From JBKHYG01 sp046565595 (GTDB lineage: Bacteria; Actinomycetota; AC-67), in NCBI GenBank assembly GCA_046565595.1, contig JBKHYG010000027.1:1-26196 (forward strand): 26,196 bases of DNA, written 5' to 3'. Each line of letters begins with the position of its first letter. The first letter of the stretch is position 1. The notes under the pieces are model-generated. The model saw only the letters and a list, made by a program, of their open reading frames with translations, did not search any database and was not told the DNA's origin. The position numbers and the translations under genes were made by a program. Positions 6,899-15,264 of this stretch are shown here, piece by piece.

Positions 6899-8103
6899 TG
6901 GCTAGCACCGGTTCGCTCGGTCGCGTCCACCGCATCGGTAGGCGACGGGTCCAGCCGCCTTCGATCACGAGACGGGTCCCTTGGAGATCCTTCGATCTTC
7001 CGCTCGTGCTGGTGACCTTCGCGCTGACGGCCTTCGGGAACCTCATCGTCTACTCGGCATCTGCTCCCGAGCTGGAACGGGGCGGAACCGATCCTGGCTT
7101 CTTCCTGGATCGGCAGCTGGCCGCGAGCCTCCTCGGCTTCTTCGCGATGGTGGTGGTGGCCCTGATCGGCTATCAGAGGCTCCGCCCCCTGATCCCCATC
7201 GCTTACGGAGCTGCGCTGCTGCTGTTGGTTGTCGTCCTATCGCCGCTCGGCGCGAACATCAAGGGGGCGCAGCGTTGGGTCGATCTTGGGTCCTTCCAGC
7301 TCCAGCCTTCAGAGTTGATGAAGCTCGGTGCGATCGCGGCGCTCGCCCTGCTGCTCGCGAACGCACGCGGATATCCCCGCGGCCCTGATGTGATGCGAGC
7401 GATCGCAGTCATCGCGGTGCCGGTGGGGCTCATCTACCTGCAGCCAGACCTCGGCACCCTGCTGGTCCTGATAGCGGTGCTGTTCGCGATGCTGCTGGTC
7501 GCGGGAACGCCAGCGCGCATCCTGGTTGGTCTGAGCCTGGCAGGGGTGATCCTGGTCGCAGGGGTCTTCACGCTCGATCTGTTGGCCGACTACCAGAAGG
7601 CGCGCATAACGGCGTTCCTGGATGACACCGCCGATCCGTTGGGCGCCAACTACAACCTGACCCAGGCGCGGATAGCCGTCGGCTCGGGCCGCATAGCAGG
7701 CAGGGGCCTGTTCAGCGGCACCCAGACGAACCTCGACTTCGTGCCAGAGGTCCACACGGATTTCATCTTCACCGCGGTCGGCGAGCAACTGGGCTTCATC
7801 GGAGCCGCATCGTTGCTGGCGCTGTTCGGGGTGTATCTATACCGAGGCATCCGCATCGCGCTGGGTGCACGGGACCTGTTCGGAACGCTGTTGGCTGCCG
7901 GAGTGGTGGCGATGACCGCGTTCCAGATATTCGTAAACATCGGGATGACGGTCGGCCTCTCGCCGATCACCGGCATCCCGTTGCCGTTCGTGTCCTATGG
8001 CGGTACCGCCATCCTGACTGCGTACCTGGCGACGGGTGTCCTCCTGAGCGTTCAACGGAGGCCTACTGAGGCCTTCGGAGGAAGGACAACATGGAAGAGA
8101 TGA
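6898..8103 (+). CDS. rodA: Peptidoglycan polymerase RodA (SEDS family)
   Basis: A 401-residue polytopic membrane protein (about ten segments) of the SEDS family, the glycosyltransferase that polymerises lipid II during elongation. Family motifs are visible: GAQRWVDLGSFQLQPSELMK, YLQPDLGTLLVL, ARIAVGSGRIAGRGLF, FVPEVHTDFIFTAVGEQLG (with the conserved catalytic-region acidic residues) and GIPLPFVSYGGTA. The start ATG shares a base with the mrdA stop. The last 13 bases overlap the start of the downstream RNase gene, coupling wall synthesis and RNA decay genes in one transcript. Confidence 0.96.
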   Translation: MASTGSLGRVHRIGRRRVQPPSITRRVPWRSFDLPLVLVTFALTAFGNLIVYSASAPELERGGTDPGFFLDRQLAASLLGFFAMVVVALIGYQRLRPLIPIAYGAALLLLVVVLSPLGANIKGAQRWVDLGSFQLQPSELMKLGAIAALALLLANARGYPRGPDVMRAIAVIAVPVGLIYLQPDLGTLLVLIAVLFAMLLVAGTPARILVGLSLAGVILVAGVFTLDLLADYQKARITAFLDDTADPLGANYNLTQARIAVGSGRIAGRGLFSGTQTNLDFVPEVHTDFIFTAVGEQLGFIGAASLLALFGVYLYRGIRIALGARDLFGTLLAAGVVAMTAFQIFVNIGMTVGLSPITGIPLPFVSYGGTAILTAYLATGVLLSVQRRPTEAFGGRTTWKR

Positions 8104-10109
8104 ACAACACATCTGACTCGGCTGCGCGGGGTGATGGCCCCGCGTCGCGAGGTCCAGCCCCCAAGGGCGACCCCGCTCCCCAAGGATCGGAGGGATCCGG
8201 CGGAGGTTCGGCAAGTGGTTCGAGCGGTTCCGCGAGCTCCGGGGGCAACAAGCCTGGAGGCGGAGGACCGCCTAAGCGTCGTCGGCGCGGTAAGCGCGGT
8301 GGGCGTCGTCACAACAAGAACCGCGCCGGCGGCCAAGGCGCCGGTGAAGGCCAGAACGGCGGCCAAGGCGCCGGTGAAGGCCAGAACGGCGGCTCCGGTG
8401 GCGGTGAAGGCCAGAACGGCGGCTCCGGTGGCGGTTCGGGCAGGGGCCAGAGGCAAGCCTTGAGTTCAGCCGCCAAGGCAAGCTCCGGCGACTCCTCTGG
8501 CGACGAGGACAAACCGAAGCAACAGGGCTCTGGTAACCGTCGTCGGCGTCGTCGTAGGTCTAGTACGAGGAGCGGCTCAGGTGGCGAGGGCCAGAGCGGT
8601 TCCCAGAAGACCGGCCAGACAGGGAAGGGCCGATCCGACTCCAAGACCGCCGACCAGAAGGGCAACGGCGGGGGGAACGGTAACGGCGATGCCGATGGCA
8701 ACGGCGACGGCGAGAAGAAATCCCTGTCCTCAGCCGAGTTGGCAGCGGCTGGGGCTACCCGGCTTGCCGCACGCAAACTTCGAGAGGAGCAGCGCAAGAG
8801 TCGCGGCCGCGGTCGTCGGCCGAGGCGATTGACCGAGGCTGACGCCCAGCGGCTCAAGGGCAAGCCGAAGACGATGCTCATCCACGACCATGAGGAGCGC
8901 ACCCAGATCGCGATCCTCGAAGAGGGCGAACTGATCGAGCACTATGTCTCGCGTCGTGGCCAACGAGGGACGATGGTCGGGAACATCTACCTCGGCAAGG
9001 TTCAGAATGTCTTGGCTGGGATGGAGGCCGCTTTCGTAGATTTCGGCCGTGGCCGGAACGGGATCATCTACGCCAACGAGATCTCGTTCTCCGAGGAGGA
9101 CCTGGACGGAGATATCCCTCGTATCGAGAAGGCTCTCAAGTCTGGCCAGAAGATGCTCGTGCAGGTGACCAAGGATCCGATCGGGACCAAGGGCGCTCGG
9201 CTCACGACGCAGGTCACCGTGGCCGGCAGGTATCTGGTCCTCGCGCCAGATCAGGACGCGAGCGGGGTGAGCAGGCGCCTAGCCGACCGGGAACGGCAGC
9301 GGCTACGCAAGATCCTCGCGGATCTGAACCCTCCGGCTGAGCACGGGATCATCGTGCGGACAGCGGCGGACGGCGCTACCGCGGAAGCCATCGCGGCAGA
9401 TCTCAGATCGCTGCTCAAGCGGTGGGACGAGATCACCAAGAGGATGAAGGGCGCCAAGGCACCGACCCCGCTCTACGAGGAGCCGGAGTTGATCATGCGG
9501 GTCGTCCGCGACATCTTCGCCGACGACTTCAAGCAGGTCGTATGCGACTCGCGGCGGGTCTTCGACGAGATCCGCGGCTACCTGCAGGAGGCCGCACCCG
9601 ATCTGGTCGACAAGGTGTCGTTGCACGAGGGTGCGCTGCCACTGCTCGAAGAGCATCGCGTCTCTGAGCAGTTGCACAAGAGCCTCGAGCGGAAGGTCTG
9701 GCTACCCAGCGGCGGGTCGCTGATATTCGAGAAGACCGAAGCGATGACCGTGATCGATGTGAACACCGGCAAGTTCACCGGGAAGGGCAACCTCGAGGAC
9801 ACGGTATTCAAGAACAACTGTGAGGCCGCAGACGAGATCGCCCGACAGCTGCGCCTGCGGGACATCGGGGGGATCATCATCATCGACTTCATCGACATGA
9901 TCGACCCGAAGAATCAGAAGGAGGTCTTGAAGACACTCAAGAAGGCTCTGGCGACCGATAAGACCAAGAGCCAGGTCTTCGATGTGTCCAACCTCGGCCT
10001 CGTTGAGATGACCCGCAAGAGGGTCTCGGAGGGGCTCATCGAGGCTTTCAGCGAGACCTGTCCCAACTGTGATGGCCGCGGGATCGTGGTCCAGCACCGT
10101 ATCGACTGA
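8091..10109 (+). CDS. rne: Ribonuclease E/G family endoribonuclease with repeat-rich N terminus
   Basis: The 672-residue protein has two parts. Residues 1 to about 255 are low-complexity, Gly/Ser/Gln/Asn-rich with arginine clusters (PKRRRRGKRGGRR, NRRRRRRRSS) and a 10-residue tandem repeat, so probably disordered and RNA-binding. Residues about 257-672 are the catalytic core: an S1 RNA-binding domain (about 260-350), the RNase E/G nuclease with D556 (VIDVNTG) and D599 (IDFIDM), whose 43-residue spacing equals that of the E. coli RNase E pair, and the zinc-link CPNC (C657, C660). It initiates mRNA decay and RNA processing. ATG 8091 follows GGAGGAAGG, a strong site inside rodA. Actinobacterial genomes commonly place it before rplU. 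Confidence 0.95.
   Translation: MEEMNNTSDSAARGDGPASRGPAPKGDPAPQGSEGSGGGSASGSSGSASSGGNKPGGGGPPKRRRRGKRGGRRHNKNRAGGQGAGEGQNGGQGAGEGQNGGSGGGEGQNGGSGGGSGRGQRQALSSAAKASSGDSSGDEDKPKQQGSGNRRRRRRRSSTRSGSGGEGQSGSQKTGQTGKGRSDSKTADQKGNGGGNGNGDADGNGDGEKKSLSSAELAAAGATRLAARKLREEQRKSRGRGRRPRRLTEADAQRLKGKPKTMLIHDHEERTQIAILEEGELIEHYVSRRGQRGTMVGNIYLGKVQNVLAGMEAAFVDFGRGRNGIIYANEISFSEEDLDGDIPRIEKALKSGQKMLVQVTKDPIGTKGARLTTQVTVAGRYLVLAPDQDASGVSRRLADRERQRLRKILADLNPPAEHGIIVRTAADGATAEAIAADLRSLLKRWDEITKRMKGAKAPTPLYEEPELIMRVVRDIFADDFKQVVCDSRRVFDEIRGYLQEAAPDLVDKVSLHEGALPLLEEHRVSEQLHKSLERKVWLPSGGSLIFEKTEAMTVIDVNTGKFTGKGNLEDTVFKNNCEAADEIARQLRLRDIGGIIIIDFIDMIDPKNQKEVLKTLKKALATDKTKSQVFDVSNLGLVEMTRKRVSEGLIEAFSETCPNCDGRGIVVQHRID
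8328..8436 (+). repeat. 30-bp in-frame tandem repeat in the RNase E/G gene
   Basis: Units at 8328-8357, 8358-8387 (identical), 8388-8417 (diverged) and a partial copy from 8418 encode GGQGAGEGQN twice, GGSGGGEGQN, then GGSGGGSG. The period is a multiple of three, so copy-number change would alter only the disordered N-terminal arm. Confidence 0.92.
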
Positions 10110-10130
10110 CCAGCGCGGGACGGCTATCCT
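10102..10130 (+). promoter_or_regulatory. Putative rplU promoter
   Basis: TCGACT (10102-10107), a 17-base spacer and TATCCT (10125-10130) lie over the end of the RNase gene and 32 bases before the rplU ATG. Spacing and the -10 hexamer fit a sigma-70-type promoter. Confidence 0.45.
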
Positions 10131-10162
10131 TCGCCCCGCTTCAGACCCCGAGAGGACATCAC

Positions 10163-10477
10163 ATGGCGTACGCGATCATCCGAGCAGGCGGCCACCAAGA
10201 GAAGGTGACCGTCGGCGAACGCATCGTCGTCGACAGGCTCAAGCAGGCGGTCGGCGACGAGGTCCGTTTCGAGCCGCTGATGCTCAGCAAGGACGACGGT
10301 ACCGTCCTGTCCAAGAAGGACGAGCTGAGCGGCGTCACCGTCGTAGGCAAGGTGCTGGAGCACGCCAAGGGCGACAAGATCGAGGTCTTCCAGTACCGCA
10401 ACAAGACCAACTACCGTCGCAAGACCGGCTTCCGGTCCTCGCTGACCGTCGTCGAGATCACATCCATAGACGCCTAG
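10163..10477 (+). CDS. rplU: Large-subunit ribosomal protein bL21
   Basis: A 104-residue bL21 of normal length: MAYAIIRAGGHQEKVTVGE at the start, VGKVLEHAKGDKIEVFQYRNKTNYRRKTGFR near the end, with the expected basic 23S-rRNA-binding tail. The ATG at 10163 has GAGAGG eight to nine bases upstream. In most bacteria rpmA follows directly; here 4.8 kb of signalling and glycosyltransferase genes intervene, and both ribosomal genes have their own plausible promoters. Confidence 0.98.
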   Translation: MAYAIIRAGGHQEKVTVGERIVVDRLKQAVGDEVRFEPLMLSKDDGTVLSKKDELSGVTVVGKVLEHAKGDKIEVFQYRNKTNYRRKTGFRSSLTVVEITSIDA

Positions 10478-10525
10478 CCTGCCGGGCCTCGCGATTCCTA
10501 TCCGAGGGGCGGGGATGATCGAGTA

Positions 10526-12718
10526 GTGGCCATAGTCGCCTTCGAGGGCATCGACCAAGGGACCGTCCGCTTCATCGCATCGGTCGTTCCCGGACTTCAG
10601 GTGGCGGTCGAAGACGAACCCGCTCAGGTCGCGGTCTTCGGAGCAGACGCCGATGAGGGCCGGATCCGTGCACACGCGGCCACCGCGGAACGACTCATCG
10701 CCTCTGCGCGACTCTCTCGGACCCTGAAGGCGCTAGGGAAGCGAGCGGTCTGGATAACCGATCCGGTCGATAGGGACCAGCTCGCCCGAGCTGTAGCGGG
10801 CGTGCTCCGGAGGTCTCGGACCGACCGTCACGATGTGCGCGAGGCGCACATGCGAAGCGACGAGACGATCAAGGCTTCGATCTCGCTTCTCCAGGCCGCC
10901 GTGGTATCTCTGGTACAAGGCTCACTAGATAGCGCAGGTGTTCGCAGGGCCAGAGAGGCTGCCGGAGAGGTGGCCCGCGAGTTGCGGAGGACGGGCGCGA
11001 TCGCCTCTAGCGATCTCGCCTTCAGGGTTGCCGGCATGTTCGCAGAGACCCGGCCGAGCCCGGTCGACATCGCGGCCGCCGTCGATGCTCTCTCCTTCGA
11101 GTCCCGGACCTTGCCCGCTGCCCGGACGAACATCGAGGTCCTGGTGATCGGCTTCGATGAGGTCTCGGGCGCAGAGATCGTCGGCGAACTTCAGAGAGCA
11201 GGCTTCGGAGGCCTCGCGGTACCAGAAGGATCGGTGGCGACCGCAGCCGCGGTGACCGGTCTGCTGGTTGCTCTCGTCCGGCTCGCCCCCGAAGAGAAAC
11301 CCGCGCCGTGGATTAACGAACTTGCTGGCCGAGGAGTGACCGTCATGGTCCTGGTCGAGCCTCCTGCGTTGTCCCACCGGAAGGCGTTGGTCGAGGGCGG
11401 GGCTTCCATCATCATCCCTTACGGTTCTGGCGGAGCTCGCCTCGGACGCCTGCTCGTAGAGGGCCTGCGGGGTGATCACCCCACGGTCACACTCGTGGTC
11501 GGTCAGGATGCCGAGCAACGCGGCAAGGTCCTCGCTTCCCTCGCGGTTCGAGGGGTCGATGTCGTTGGAGCAGCGGGCCTTCCGGAGGTCTGGGGACGCC
11601 TTCGAGAGGATCCGACCGCGACGCTCGTGATGCTCGACACATCGGGTTCGGTCGAGGTGGACATCCGCATGATCAGGAGCGATCCGTCCTTGGTGTCAAC
11701 CGAGATCATCTGCGTGCAGGCCCATGATGTCTCCAGGATCCGGTTCGCCGGAGCCGACACGATCGTCGGCGATCCCGAACTGGAGCTCTTCGCGGCGCTG
11801 GATCGTTCGAGGCGTCGCCGCGCTGGGATCGCTCTTCGAGCATCGGTCGCCGGTGCTGTCACAGGTGTCGAACTCGGGGAGGCAGAGGCGCTGTTCGATT
11901 CCATGACCGGAGTGGGCAGCGTCGCGACCTTCGTCGTGGATGGTCTGGAAGATGTGGTCAGTGCTCACGGACGAGACGCTGCGGAGTCCGTTCGTAGGCG
12001 CGTCCTGCTGGCGGTCGAAGATGTCGCGTCCAGGTTGTCCGATGGGATGGTGCTGAACTTCGGCCCGCGTGATTCCCTCATCGTGGCGCCTAGGACCTCG
12101 GCTGACGAGTTGGTGATCGCCCTCGAGAGTGCCGTCGAGCGGCTCTCCCATCGGCCGATCCGCGTCGGCGACGGCGTCGAACTAGCTGCCTCTTTCTCGG
12201 CAGGAGTCGCAGAGAGGGGACGCCACGGCGAGCGGATGGAGGAACTCGCCTCGGCCGCGAGGCGGACGGTACGCCTATCGGAGCGAACCGAGAAGACCGG
12301 TCAGGTCGTGAAGGTGGGGTGGCTTCCAGACGACCAAGGCCTGCGGGTCGAGGTCTTGTTGGTCGATGCCGATGATGCGACCTCCAGCGTCGTTGAGCAC
12401 GCGATGGATCAAGCAGGGCTGTCGTTCGCACGCGTCGCTTCGGCGGAATCTGCCGCGCGGTTCATCGCGGAAGGTCGGCGGGCGTCGGTGATCCTCACAG
12501 AGATCTCGCTACCCGGGGTGGACGGATTCGAGCTTCTGCGGATCCTCAACCGGGAAGGTGTGCTTCGCCGCTCGAAGGTGATCATGCTCACCAGGAGAGC
12601 CACTGAAGAAGAGACCATCGAAGCCTTCAGGATGGGCGCGTACGATCATGTTTCGAAGCCCTTCAGCCCGTCGGTCCTCGTCCAGAGGGTGCGCAGGGCT
12701 CGGACCGAAGCCTCATGA
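10526..12718 (+). CDS. Multidomain signalling protein: degenerate receivers, HPt-like and GGDEF-like domains, C-terminal pseudo-receiver
   Basis: I do not know this protein as a named gene. Its 730 residues look like a chain of two-component and cyclic-di-GMP modules that have lost catalytic residues. About 1-100 and 203-312 are weak receiver-like alpha/beta segments. About 111-190 resembles an HPt helical bundle with R143 where the phospho-histidine would sit. About 318-425 is receiver-like with D371 (LVMLDTSG). About 430-596 is GGDEF-like, but the signature is GPRDS (513-517). About 607-728 is a clear receiver with acidic D614/D616/D617, T689 and K711, but the phospho-acceptor position is E659 (VILTEISLPGVDGFEL). 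No membrane segment or DNA-binding domain is seen. The GTG start at 10526 is provisional. The stop overlaps the HEAT gene (ATGA). Probably a scaffold or ligand-responsive controller of the adjacent glycosyltransferase (inference). Confidence 0.75.
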   Translation: MAIVAFEGIDQGTVRFIASVVPGLQVAVEDEPAQVAVFGADADEGRIRAHAATAERLIASARLSRTLKALGKRAVWITDPVDRDQLARAVAGVLRRSRTDRHDVREAHMRSDETIKASISLLQAAVVSLVQGSLDSAGVRRAREAAGEVARELRRTGAIASSDLAFRVAGMFAETRPSPVDIAAAVDALSFESRTLPAARTNIEVLVIGFDEVSGAEIVGELQRAGFGGLAVPEGSVATAAAVTGLLVALVRLAPEEKPAPWINELAGRGVTVMVLVEPPALSHRKALVEGGASIIIPYGSGGARLGRLLVEGLRGDHPTVTLVVGQDAEQRGKVLASLAVRGVDVVGAAGLPEVWGRLREDPTATLVMLDTSGSVEVDIRMIRSDPSLVSTEIICVQAHDVSRIRFAGADTIVGDPELELFAALDRSRRRRAGIALRASVAGAVTGVELGEAEALFDSMTGVGSVATFVVDGLEDVVSAHGRDAAESVRRRVLLAVEDVASRLSDGMVLNFGPRDSLIVAPRTSADELVIALESAVERLSHRPIRVGDGVELAASFSAGVAERGRHGERMEELASAARRTVRLSERTEKTGQVVKVGWLPDDQGLRVEVLLVDADDATSSVVEHAMDQAGLSFARVASAESAARFIAEGRRASVILTEISLPGVDGFELLRILNREGVLRRSKVIMLTRRATEEETIEAFRMGAYDHVSKPFSPSVLVQRVRRARTEAS

Positions 12719-13782
12719 ACCCTCTGCTGAAGAACCTGCTGCTAGGTGAGATCATCGTGCTGCTGGTGATCGTGTCGCTGATCGCTGGGCACGCGCTGCT
12801 GCTGTCCTTCCGTGAGCGTCGACGGATGGTCCCCAACCGCGTCGCACTAGACGCTCTAGCGATGGCATCGGTCGGCGGAGCAGATGCACGCATGCGGGCC
12901 GTAGGGCTACTCAGCAGGACCCGCCGTTCGCTACGCATCCAGGCTCTGCTCGATGTAGCTCTGGTCGTCGAGGGGCGTGCGCGCGCGGAGCTCAGAGAGG
13001 TGGCCGACGAACTTGGGATCACCCGAGATGCCCATAGGTTGCTTCATCACAGGAGATGGTGGAAGCGGGTGACCGGCGCCCGGGTCCTGATGGGTCTGGG
13101 CGAAGCCCCCCGCGTGGACCTCTTAGACGACGAGCGCATCGAGGTCCAGCAGGTCGCGATCGCGTGGATCTCCGAAGCTGATGACCCGCCCGCCCTCGAC
13201 CGTCTGGTGCGCTTCGCCGGTGCGGCGATCCCCCTGCTGAGGTTCGTGGCCCAAGACTCTCTCCTGCGGCTCGGGCCGACCGCGATGCCTCCACTGCGCA
13301 ACAGGCTCGAGCAACTCTCGGGGATCCACCGCCCCGACGAGAGGCAGACCGTAGAGATCCTCGCGCTGTTGGAAGTCGCCGAAGGCATGGGAGATCCGGA
13401 ACTCACAGAGGCGGCCCTTCCCTTCATGTCCAACGGAAGCGCCCAGGTGAGAGCGAGCGCCGTAGGCGTGATGGCAGCGTTCGGCGGAAGGAAGAACGAA
13501 CGCCGGGCAGCAGGGGCGCTCTCTGATATCGATCCGTTGGTACGAGCGGCAGCCGCTCGAGCACTCGGGAGCATGGGGGCCTGGAAGAACGGTCATGTCG
13601 TTCGAGACCATCTCTCGGATCGGGATCCGCTGGTCAGACGGGAAGCTGCGATCGCGTTGGGGCGGATGGGGCCGGTAGGCCGGATCCTGCTGAGGGATGC
13701 CGCATCCTGGGACGGTCCCGGCGCGAGCCTCGCAGCCCAGATGCTGGAGGTTCAGGGACCCGTCGGGCAGGTGACGAGATGA
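12715..13782 (+). CDS. Membrane-anchored HEAT-repeat protein
   Basis: A 355-residue protein with one N-terminal membrane segment (about residues 8-30, LGEIIVLLVIVSLIAGHALLL) followed by a basic stop-transfer RERRRM and a cytosolic alpha-solenoid. HEAT-type repeats are clearest at about 235-330: SAQVRASAVGVMAAFGG, DPLVRAAAARALGSMGA and DPLVRREAAIALGRMGP. No catalytic motif is visible. Such solenoids act as protein-binding platforms. Four-base overlaps join it to the signalling gene before and the glycosyltransferase after, so it may bridge them at the membrane (inference). Similar HEAT-plus-GT2 neighbourhoods are known around exopolysaccharide genes, but I cannot name an orthologue. Confidence 0.82.
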   Translation: MNPLLKNLLLGEIIVLLVIVSLIAGHALLLSFRERRRMVPNRVALDALAMASVGGADARMRAVGLLSRTRRSLRIQALLDVALVVEGRARAELREVADELGITRDAHRLLHHRRWWKRVTGARVLMGLGEAPRVDLLDDERIEVQQVAIAWISEADDPPALDRLVRFAGAAIPLLRFVAQDSLLRLGPTAMPPLRNRLEQLSGIHRPDERQTVEILALLEVAEGMGDPELTEAALPFMSNGSAQVRASAVGVMAAFGGRKNERRAAGALSDIDPLVRAAAARALGSMGAWKNGHVVRDHLSDRDPLVRREAAIALGRMGPVGRILLRDAASWDGPGASLAAQMLEVQGPVGQVTR

Positions 13783-15221
13783 CCAGCTTCGCGCGAGGGA
13801 TGTTGGTCACCTTCGAGGGGTTCCTGCTCGTCTACTTCGCCTCGGTGAACCTGTTCTACCTCGTGCAACTGTTGCTGGCGGGCCTGGAGGTCCGCGAACA
13901 CCAGAAACGGTTGCGTCTCGATCCTCTCTGGCGCGTGTTGGACTCTTCGGTCGCGCCTCGGATCACCGTCCTATCGCCTGCCCACAACGAGCAACTGACC
14001 ATCATCTCGAGCGTGCGTGCGCTCCTAGGGCTCGATTATCCGAACCTGCGGGTCGTGGTCATCAACGACGGCTCGGGTGACGCGACCTTGGAGGTGCTGC
14101 TCCAAGCCTTCGATCTGCGGGTCGCGCCGGGCGCGCTCGGGCACATCGATACCGAACGGGTGAGAGGGGTGTATCGGTCTCCGTCGCATCCTCATCTGAT
14201 CGTCGTGGACAAGGAGAACGGCGGCAAGGCAGATGCATTGAACGCGGGCCTGAACCAGGTTCGGACGGATCTGGTCTGCGCGATCGACGCGGATACCCTC
14301 ATCGAACGGGACGCGCTCCAGCGGATGGTGCGCCCGTTCCTTCTCGAAGAGTCTGGGGTGCTCGCGGCAGGAGGCACCATCCGCGTCGCCAACGGCTCGA
14401 AGATCGTCGCCGGCCGTGTGGTCGAAGCCAAGGTTCCCAGACGATGGTTGGCCCGGGTCCAGGTCGTCGAATACCTACGGGCTTTCCTGTTCGGCAGGAC
14501 GGGTTGGAACCGTATGGGCGGCAACCTCATCGTGTCTGGTGCGTTCGGGTTGTTCAAGACCGAAGACCTGATCGCCGCCGGCGGCTACGAGGCCGACACG
14601 GTCGGCGAGGACGCCGAACTGGTGGCGCGCCTCAGACGGAACGCTCGGCTGGAGGGTCGATCCGACCGGGTCGTCTTCGTCCCCGATCCTGTCGCCTGGA
14701 CCGAGGTGCCCTCGCGCTTCAGGACCCTGCGAAGGCAGCGTGCACGCTGGCATCGCGGGCTCGCCCAGGTTCTCTCTAGACACCGTCGCATGATCTTCAA
14801 TCCGCGCTTCGGCGCCCTGGGCTTGGTGGTCATGCCATATTTCCTGCTGGTCGAGTTGATCGCTCCCGTGATCGAATCGATGGGCCTGGCGGCCCTGGCG
14901 ATCGGCATCCCGGCAGGCTTCGTCAACACCGAGTTCGCGATCGCGTATTTCCTGGTCGCCTACGGGCTGGGCGCGATCGTCAGCCTCGCCGCACTGCTCG
15001 CCGAAGAGGTCACCTACCACCGATACCGCCGGGCGAGGAGTCGGATCCGGTTGGTGCTTGCCGCCTTGGCAGAGAACACCGGATACCGGCAACTCACCGT
15101 CCTCTGGCGGTTCCAAGGCCTGATCGAGTTCCTCCGCAGGCGCGAGCATTGGGGTCACATGGAACGGGCGGGTTTCGAAGGTGCCGCTTCGACCGAGATC
15201 GCGCCTGATCAGGCCAGATAG
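13779..15221 (+). CDS. Processive family 2 glycosyltransferase (PgaC/NodC/BcsA type), membrane bound
   Basis: A 480-residue membrane GT2. Layout: N-terminal membrane segment (about 10-33), cytosolic GT-A domain (about 60-325), then about three C-terminal membrane segments (345-410 and 425-435). Processive-synthase signatures are complete: N96-D97 in VVINDGSGD, D170-A-D172 in AIDADTLI, GGNLIVSGAFGLF acceptor region, T274-V-G-E-D278, and Q320-RAR-W324. The C-terminal EHWGHMERAGF resembles poly-N-acetylglucosamine-type synthases. No PilZ domain is present, so any cyclic-di-GMP control would need a partner. It likely polymerises and exports a beta-linked polysaccharide; the sugar is unknown. It starts in the HEAT gene stop (ATGA). 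Confidence 0.9.
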   Translation: MTSFARGMLVTFEGFLLVYFASVNLFYLVQLLLAGLEVREHQKRLRLDPLWRVLDSSVAPRITVLSPAHNEQLTIISSVRALLGLDYPNLRVVVINDGSGDATLEVLLQAFDLRVAPGALGHIDTERVRGVYRSPSHPHLIVVDKENGGKADALNAGLNQVRTDLVCAIDADTLIERDALQRMVRPFLLEESGVLAAGGTIRVANGSKIVAGRVVEAKVPRRWLARVQVVEYLRAFLFGRTGWNRMGGNLIVSGAFGLFKTEDLIAAGGYEADTVGEDAELVARLRRNARLEGRSDRVVFVPDPVAWTEVPSRFRTLRRQRARWHRGLAQVLSRHRRMIFNPRFGALGLVVMPYFLLVELIAPVIESMGLAALAIGIPAGFVNTEFAIAYFLVAYGLGAIVSLAALLAEEVTYHRYRRARSRIRLVLAALAENTGYRQLTVLWRFQGLIEFLRRREHWGHMERAGFEGAASTEIAPDQAR

Positions 15222-15224
15222 AGC

Positions 15225-15254
15225 CTGACAGGGACCGCCCTGGCCTGCTACCCT
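15225..15254 (+). promoter_or_regulatory. Putative rpmA promoter
   Basis: CTGACA (15225-15230), an 18-base spacer and TACCCT (15249-15254) sit between the glycosyltransferase stop and the rpmA ATG at 15265. The ATG is only 10 bases from the -10 box, suggesting a leaderless or very short-leader message. Confidence 0.5.
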
Positions 15255-15264
15255 TGCGCCCGCT

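Noticed and set aside
10110..10162. Structured autoregulatory leader before rplU
   Set aside because: Only a weak five-base pairing is visible; the promoter reading explains the region better.
12715..13782. Phycobilisome-lyase-like or enzyme function for the HEAT protein
   Set aside because: Repeats are generic and no catalytic or ligand motif is visible, so only a scaffold role can be suggested.
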